Assembly (NCBI GenBank): GCA_028023455.1
Contig: JAQFVV010012394.1
Coordinates: forward strand, 26,735,053-26,799,052
DNA from: Epiperipatus broadwayi
Lineage: Eukaryota; Onychophora; Udeonychophora; Euonychophora; Peripatidae
Direction of reading: 5' to 3'
Length of the DNA stretch: 64,000 nt
The position numbers and the translations under genes are program-made. Numbering within the stretch: position 1 is the stretch's first letter; the number at the start of each line of letters is the position of its first letter. The notes under the pieces were generated by a model. The model did not search any database, was not told where the DNA came from, and saw nothing but the letters and a program-made list of their open reading frames with translations. Below are positions 60,375 through 64,000 of this stretch, piece after piece.

Positions 60375-60425
60375 ACAGCTCTGATGAAGACCGCTGGGCA
60401 GTCAAAACTGTTAGTTATTAAATAA
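60375..60425 (+). repeat. Hammerhead-like stem (Penelope-type end?)
   Basis: CTGATGA (60381-60387), a stem GACCGC-TGG-GCAGTC, then AAAAC. It is homologous to 52151-52184 with the preceding TATATTCGTAT...TATTACAG also shared. The core box is perfect but GAAA is AAAA here and I find no convincing stem I, so it may be a decayed hammerhead or only a conserved hairpin. Confidence 0.4.
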
Positions 60426-60645
60426 TAAGCACAAGATGTTGCATTTAAAGAGTATTTTAAAAAAAAGATATTTTATTTATTTACTTATATTAAAAAAAAA
60501 AAAAAATACTGTTAATTAAATCTAGAATAAGATAATAATGGAGATAACAGGCTAAAGTAGAAAATAAAAGAAGCATTATTATTTTTAAAAAAACTATTAA
60601 ATTATAAATATTTTTACACTAAAAATTGTGTTAAAACTACTTTTT

Positions 60646-60729
60646 GTCAGGCGTTGGTGGTCGAGTGGTCAGCGCAGCCGCCTTACAAGCAGTTGTCCCG
60701 GGTTAGCGGGTTCGTTTCCTGGCTGATAC
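60646..60729 (+). tRNA. tRNA-Val(UAC)-like sequence or SINE head
   Basis: GGTGGTCGAGTGGTCAGCGC forms a D-arm/A box. CAGCCGC-CTTACAA-GCAGTTG gives an anticodon stem with a 7-base loop containing TAC at 60684-60686 (T before, A after). GGGTTCGTTTCC gives a T-arm/B box. GTCAGGC and GGCTGAT partly pair as an acceptor stem. The segment between anticodon and T arms seems to contain a small duplication (CCGGGTTAGCGGGTTCG), and stems carry mismatches, so a pseudogene or tRNA-derived SINE head is likelier than a working tRNA. Its GC content stands out sharply from the surroundings. Confidence 0.5.
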
Positions 60730-61129
60730 TATGACACATGAAAAAAAAACTACTTTTAATAGAATAATTTATTTTTTTTAGCTTCTTGCATTTTTATTTT
60801 ATCATTTTTGTTTTCATTTATTTATTTTTACATATAAAATCATTTTCTTTAGAAGATAAAAAAAAAAAAAAGAGCGAAAAAAGCCTTTTTTAAAAAAAAA
60901 AAAAAAGTGTAACTGTTAAAGTCATTATAAGATATTTTTGATTTTTAAATCATCTTAAAATTTTAAATAGTAGCTTTAAAATCTAGGTCTTGTAAAGATA
61001 AATATAAAAATTCTAAACCGGAACGATTATTTTAATACAAAGCAGCTTAAATAATGATTACAATCAAAGTTTAGAATAAATTTTATTTATTGTTACTTTT
61101 TAAAAAAATAAAAAATAAATTACAATATA
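60730..61129. other. Unassigned, A/T homopolymer-rich
   Basis: Several poly-A and poly-T runs (60860-60905). No feature. Confidence 0.4.
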
Positions 61130-61530
61130 TATTGCAATAAATGGTATTTTACCAGTTCTTACTTACGGTTCTGTTACAGAGACTTCAGGCTACTCAAAAA
61201 ACTACAGATACTTTATTTTAAGAAGTAACATGAGATCGAAAATAAAACACGTGTGAGAAAACAAAATTATTACTGATATCATTAAAAAAATTAAAAAGGC
61301 AAGTGGAGATGGACTGGACATATTGCTGGAAGAGATGATAATAGATGGACTGTTGAAAATCAAACTAGATCCCAAAAGATTTTAAAAGACCTAGAAACAA
61401 CCCACATGCAAGATAGAAGGATGAAATAAAAAATTTGCTAGTGTGATGTGAAGGGTGGCTAGAGATCATAAAACTGGATTAAAGTTGGTGAGATCTTCAT
61501 CCTGCAGTGGATTATTGAAAACGATGATGA
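61130..61530 (+). pseudogene. RTE-type LINE C-terminal remnant
   Basis: VLPVLTYGSVTE, then ILRSNMRSKIKH, then DIIKKIKKASGDGLDILLEE and KKFASVM..VARDHKTGLK correspond to the same C-terminal block as 48370-48760 and 23740-23995, with different indels. 5'-truncated, typical for LINE copies. Confidence 0.65.
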
Positions 61531-62489
61531 CAATTGCAAAAAGAAAATTAGAAACCAATCTGGGGGTGAGATTCAAATGCTCTAAAATATTATAATTACT
61601 GATTATTCAAGCTCACTACACATGACATTAAAGCAGAGAGCCAGTCTTTTTTATATCAAATTGTATAAACTAAATAACAAGATTATGTTGGTATATACAC
61701 TTTTCATAAGAGAAAATATGTGTCAAAAATAAGAAAATAATCGACTTTACTACTAACATGGGTTGGATTTTATGACTACACAATTGGGTAGGTTCAAAAT
61801 CATAGAATTTTTTTTAAAATTTCATAATAATCTTGGTTGCAATTTTTAATCCAAATCATCATAAAGACAAAAACCTGGATTAGACTCTGGCTTTTGTTTT
61901 TATGAATGATAATTTAGGATTCAATCTAGTTATGCATTCAGCATCTTTTATTTCTCCTTTTTTTTGCTATCAGTTTAGTATCCTGAAATTCAAAAAAACT
62001 CCTAAGAATCCAAACCAAACTGCTTATACAAGATCTGATATCGGATTGGTAACTACATATTCGTAATCTCACATTTATTCTAACTGTAGGTACTTTTCTC
62101 CCTTGAAGGTTCATTCCAGCATATCATCTCTTGATTCTTTCAGATTACTAGGATATAACAATTAAGAGACCTTCTCCTTTGTCTACTCTAGCACCATCTA
62201 TTGTAAACCCAAGTAATAATATTTTTAGTCAAGGAAAAAGGTGTTTGCAGTTAGAATAAAACTGAGGTCACTGAGATAAAGTTACTTACATAATGTCAAA
62301 TCTATATAATTATTCAAACATGTTGGCTTAGGTTCAAAACCCTAGAGTTTTTTATTTTAATTTCTGACTATTGATTTGATAATAATGATTACCAATGGTA
62401 ATAATACTGCCTATCTGGGTCATTACACATTTTACTGTCACTAATAAAAATTGTGGATGCTGTTCTTGTAGTGACAGAAAATTATTGCA
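61531..62489. other. Unassigned, SINE-like scraps
   Basis: GGGTAGGTTCAAAATCATAGAATTTTTT (~61785) and TTGGCTTAGGTTCAAAACCCTAGAGTTTTTT (~62322) are related to each other and to 57400, with a GGTTCAAAACC B-box-like core. No complete element defined. Confidence 0.4.
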
Positions 62490-62760
62490 ATATTTGCCCT
62501 ATGTAGTTTTGTTCAGGGGTAGAGATTCAAATTCTAGAGTGTGAGGTTCTCTGATTGATTCAAGTTCTCGCTTTTCTGTCACTCAAACTTCTAATGAATT
62601 TCCAAACAATAAAGCCTTTTAATTTTGCCCTGCATGGTTTGGTAAAATGGCAGGGGGTCAGATACTGGAGCATAAGATCCTCAAATTGGCACTTGAAGGC
62701 TCATACTTTTTTAAAAATTTGTGAGTAATAAAACCATATAATTATTTACTTTATTTATTA
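62490..62760 (+). repeat. Dispersed SINE-like repeat, copies 2 and 3 in tandem
   Basis: 62495-62620 (CCTATGTAGTTTTGTTCAGGGG...TTCTAGAGTGTGAGGTTCTC) and 62625-62745 (CCTGCATGGTTTGGTAAAATGGCAGGGG...ATACTGGAGCATAAGATCCTC) are copies of the repeat seen at 43960, each followed by ACTTTT-type and AATAAARCC blocks. Confidence 0.5.
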
Positions 62761-62904
62761 CATTTCAAAATTACCTCACCTGTTTTCATGAGCTTTCATG
62801 TTTAATGCTTATATTTGAATGTTGTATGAGTCCATTATTACAATTGCCTCTAAGTAAATGTTTTTACTTGGCATTTATAAAATGGTGGAAATATAAAAAC
62901 ACTT

Positions 62905-63190
62905 CATACAGTAGTGCCACCTAGTACAAACCTTAATAATCAATGGATGCATGAAAGTTTGGGCACAAAATCCCTATTGAGTGCTTATTCATCAAATATT
63001 TTCAGACTAGTTTCTAACTTATGATTTTCATTGGTGAGGAGTCTTGGACTTGAGAGCACTGCACCTGGATCTTAGGTCTAATGCAACCCTCTAGCAGCCA
63101 CATTTTATCTATTCAGTTAATTATAAAGCTATGAGCTCAAGATGAAAATACAATAATGTTTTCAATCCAAGTTAGTTCACTTGCATACTC
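62905..63190 (-). repeat. Hammerhead-family relic
   Basis: CATACAGTAGTGCCACCTAG, AATCAATGGATGC, GAGAGCACTGCACCTGGATCTTAGG and TAATGCAACCCTCTAGCAGCC match the 35.6 kb units. The ribozyme region (~62995-63040) has lost its core boxes except GAAACTAGTCTG on the minus strand. Confidence 0.65.
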
Positions 63191-63227
63191 ATATAATTCA
63201 AACAATTAAAAATCTCAATTTCCTCTT

Positions 63228-63965
63228 TTCTTTATAAAAACTTTATTTCTTGTATATATTCCAACTTTTCTTGTATGTTTCAATGTTTCAACTATTTTTA
63301 CTTTATAATCATTTTCAAGGATCTCGAAAAAAACATATTACATTATAACAACCTCCATATAATAAAAACAAAAATATCAAAAAAATATAAAATTATATAA
63401 AAAACAAAAAAAATTATAAACCCCATAAAAATTAAAATAAATAAAATACATTAAACTAAATTAAATTAAAACATAAAATATACACCACACTTACTTGCCT
63501 CCCTTCTCAAAAAAAAACTTTCTCTTTTTACATTTTCTTTTATCCAAAATCCAATTTTACAATAAAACATTTATTTCCTTCTTCTTTCCTATACCCTTCA
63601 AAATTACATTTATTTCCAAAAATAATTCTTTATGCATTACTTATTCAATTCTATTCAAAACAGGTTTATATCTTTTAATATATAAACTCTCTTTTACCAT
63701 TCTTTCTTTATATAATCTAACCCCCTCCAACATTTTAATCTTAAAATCTATATGAACAACTTCCTTACTATGTATTTTTTTTGTTTTTTTGTTTTTTATA
63801 TTTTTTTATATTTTTTTGGTCTTTTTGTTTTTATTATATGGAAGTTGTTATGATGTAATATGTTTTTTCAAGATCCTTGAAAATGACTATAAAATAAAAA
63901 TAGTTGAAACATTGAAACATACAAGAAAAGTTGGAATATATACAAGAAATAAAGTTTATATAGTA
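63228..63965. mobile_element. Foldback element with ~130 bp inverted ends
   Basis: 63228-63360 (CTTTATTTCTTGTATATATTCC...GTTATAACAACCTCCATAT) pairs with 63835-63965 (ATATGGAAGTTGTTATGATG...GGAATATATACAAGAAATAAAG). The ~470 bp centre is nearly pure A/T with poly-A and poly-T tracts. Frames at 63495 and 63789 are low-complexity by-products. Confidence 0.75.
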
Positions 63966-64000
63966 AGCTTGTGGTTTTAAGACCTGTAGAGGTCCCTACT

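Noticed and set aside
63495-63980. Two short F/L-rich frames near the window end
   Set aside because: Low-complexity A/T centre and arm of a foldback element; no gene evidence.

Overview
The window reads as a strongly AT-rich, repeat-dense stretch of an animal nuclear genome. I found no intact host gene, rRNA or bacterial-style operon. The element types (Ty3/Gypsy elements with very long LTRs, an RTE-type LINE, a Penelope-like fragment with a GIY-YIG-type motif, a hAT remnant, many foldback elements and hammerhead-carrying repeats) fit an invertebrate, perhaps an arthropod. The species cannot be fixed from this sequence.

Layout. 1-12.45 kb is one complex: a Ty3/Gypsy family with about 2.5 kb LTRs present three times. 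Two LTRs point left (1310-3825 and 4334-6848) with only an integrase tail between them. A third points right (6983-9504) and forms a giant palindrome with its neighbour. Each outer LTR leads into a gag gene: leftward and cut by the window edge at 904-1, rightward and full length at 9992-12220. Pol breaks at the protease active site. 12.47-17.16 kb is a nested foldback element ending in 0.55-0.6 kb inverted repeats that carry an LTR-like promoter. 17.49-20.2 kb is a decayed second Gypsy element (LTR, gag with zinc knuckles, protease, integrase tail, reverse transcriptase deleted). 21.6-26.6 kb holds LINE tails, a Penelope-like terminus, a hammerhead element and two palindromes. 27.77-29.70 and 37.46-39.53 kb are two related solo-LTR-like elements set in TA microsatellites. 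Between them lie a hAT transposase tail, several MITE-like foldbacks and a 1.5 kb tandem/inverted hammerhead array. 41.7-43.6 kb holds tandem repeats. 45.3-48.8 kb is a degraded RTE LINE interrupted by a Penelope-like element. 49-50.5 kb holds a second LINE endonuclease fragment and a solo LTR. 50.5-64 kb is mostly unrecognised AT-rich DNA with another hammerhead palindrome, a tRNA-Val-like sequence, SINE-like repeats and a terminal foldback.

Two observations stand out. First, unit-length repeats carry canonical-looking minimal type I hammerhead ribozymes (CUGANGA, GAAA, 2-3 bp stem III, 6-8 bp stem I) in tandem and inverted arrangement, which is the architecture of retrozymes. Second, two unrelated Gypsy families both carry serial arrays of primer-binding-site-like motifs at the LTR/leader boundary. 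All coordinates were read by eye; boundaries of degraded repeats are approximate.
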